Shown in pieces: positions 14,452-15,003 of a stretch of DNA of 15,003 nucleotides; the stretch's first letter is position 1, and every line of letters starts with the position of its first letter. Made by a program: the position numbers and the translations under genes. The stretch is from Bacteroidota bacterium (GTDB taxonomy: Bacteria > Bacteroidota > Bacteroidia > J057), in assembly GCA_004292985.1 (NCBI GenBank), contig RDXT01000817.1:1-15003 (forward strand). The letters run 5' to 3'. Under the pieces are notes generated by a model that was given only the letters and a program-made list of their open reading frames with translations, was not told the origin of the DNA and made no database searches.

Positions 14452-15003
14452 TCAATTTCTTTTCACAAAGCGCGTAGAGCTCACCTGTGGCCCTGCATAC
14501 AGCGATACAAAATAGACACCTTCTGCCCATCCCTGCACCGAAACCGCTAACTCCCCAACCCCCTTTATCCCCCCAATTCCCCTTATTTCTCCTATTCCCT
14601 CCTCATACACCACCCGTCCCATCGCGTCCGTCACCCTGAGCTGCTCTGCTGAGGCGGGAATATCGGATATCCGGATTACCTCATGTGCCGGATTGGGCCA
14701 TATGTGCAGGGAAGAAGGCAGGCGATCGGGTCCCAGGGCTGTCAAAAGCGGCGCTGGATTGGGGTGCATGTGCGCGGAGAAAAAATCCCAGATCAGGCGG
14801 CTGCCCCGGATGTCCTGGTTGGTGTTGACACCCGGCACTGGAAAAGCGCCCGGCCAGCTATGTCCGCCCCCGTTGATCCGGTACAGATATACCTCCGAAG
14901 TGCCGGGAGGACCATTCCAGTAAAAACGGGTAACAGTAGAGCCTTCATTGACCAGGTCCGGAAGGTTGAGCGAGTCGGGCGTAGGGTCACAGCCATTTCG
15001 ATT
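14452..15003 (-). CDS. T9SS-exported PHB depolymerase/feruloyl esterase-like hydrolase (5' part missing)
   Basis: The frame is open to the right edge; 183 C-terminal residues are visible. Residues 1-78 match the end of LpqC-type alpha/beta hydrolases (PHB depolymerase/feruloyl esterase family): NGCDPTPD at the start, then VYLYRINGGGHSWPG, where His48 is the expected catalytic histidine, then QDIRGSRLIWDFF. Nucleophile and acid residues lie outside the window. Residues about 98-183 are a type A T9SS sorting domain (LHIWPNPAHEVIRI, VTDAMGRVVYE, GWAEGVYFVSL, STRFVKRN), so the enzyme is secreted or placed on the cell surface. The substrate, an ester of a polymer or plant phenolic, cannot be fixed. 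An odd Gly/Ile-rich stretch, GIGEIRGIGGIKGVGEL (136-152), interrupts the sorting domain between strands and is encoded by G-tract repeats. Confidence 0.9.
   Translation of the reverse strand, partial: NRNGCDPTPDSLNLPDLVNEGSTVTRFYWNGPPGTSEVYLYRINGGGHSWPGAFPVPGVNTNQDIRGSRLIWDFFSAHMHPNPAPLLTALGPDRLPSSLHIWPNPAHEVIRISDIPASAEQLRVTDAMGRVVYEEGIGEIRGIGGIKGVGELAVSVQGWAEGVYFVSLYAGPQVSSTRFVKRN
14553..14582 (-). other. potential G-quadruplex inside the T9SS sorting-domain coding region
   Basis: Read on the minus (coding) strand this is four G-tracts of 4, 6, 5 and 4 bases with loops of 4, 5 and 2 bases, a strong canonical G-quadruplex pattern. It falls in the Gly/Ile-rich insert of the hydrolase gene. 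Flanking purine-rich DNA (to about 14600) has the same GGNATA-like periodicity, suggesting repeat expansion. Folding is not shown. Confidence 0.6.

Overview
The window looks like a chromosomal segment of a Bacteroidota bacterium with GC somewhat above half, perhaps near the Saprospiria/Lewinella group. The phylum call rests on four things: a C-terminal type IX secretion (T9SS) sorting domain, a protein joining MORN/YwqK-type repeats to a TonB C-terminal domain, a PD40-plus-OmpA envelope protein, and promoter-like elements of the Bacteroidota TTG/TAnnTTTG type. The genus-level guess is inference. I see no rRNA, tRNA, CRISPR array, insertion sequence or phage gene. No gene-free stretch exceeds 300 bases; the longest is the 214-base gap at 8072-8285.

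Layout. The left edge holds the 3' part of a MORN-repeat/TonB gene (1-1017, +). It converges on a class-3-like aldehyde dehydrogenase (1027-2454, -). A compact + strand cluster follows (2569-5779): a small membrane-anchored Cx3C protein, an MbnP-family lipoprotein, a MauG/MbnH-like dihaem cytochrome c peroxidase lipoprotein, and an outer-membrane beta-barrel candidate whose mature N-terminus is CDVCGC. Next come a CoxE-type von Willebrand A protein (5840-7045, +) and a stand-alone Lon substrate-binding-domain protein (7118-7753, +). The latter converges with a 3-base gap on an ArsR-type regulator (7757-8071, -). An AT-rich intergenic region with three inverted repeats separates the regulator from an SH3-domain lipoprotein (8286-9320, +) and a PD40/OmpA envelope protein (9324-11405, +). 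After an inverted-repeat element comes an O-antigen ligase/polymerase-like membrane protein (11505-12743, +), whose 3' end overlaps a long-chain acyl-CoA synthetase (12695-14374, -). The right edge holds the 3' part of a T9SS-exported PHB-depolymerase/feruloyl-esterase-like hydrolase (14452->15003, -).

Most interesting region. The 2569-5779 cluster looks like a Bacteroidota version of the MbnP/MbnH copper module. In methanotrophs a MauG-like dihaem enzyme oxidises a tryptophan of MbnP to kynurenine, which is needed for Cu(I) binding. Here the pair sits between two cysteine-motif proteins (Cx3C and CxxCxC) of no function known to me. I infer a four-component copper acquisition or handling pathway running from outer membrane to periplasm. 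The MbnP/MbnH link is established for the family; a role for the two flanking proteins is inference.

Other points worth checking: palindromes in front of the ArsR gene, a strong potential G-quadruplex inside the T9SS sorting domain, a 57-base inverted-repeat element covering the only near start codons of the O-antigen ligase gene, and three convergent gene pairs with no room for a separate terminator.
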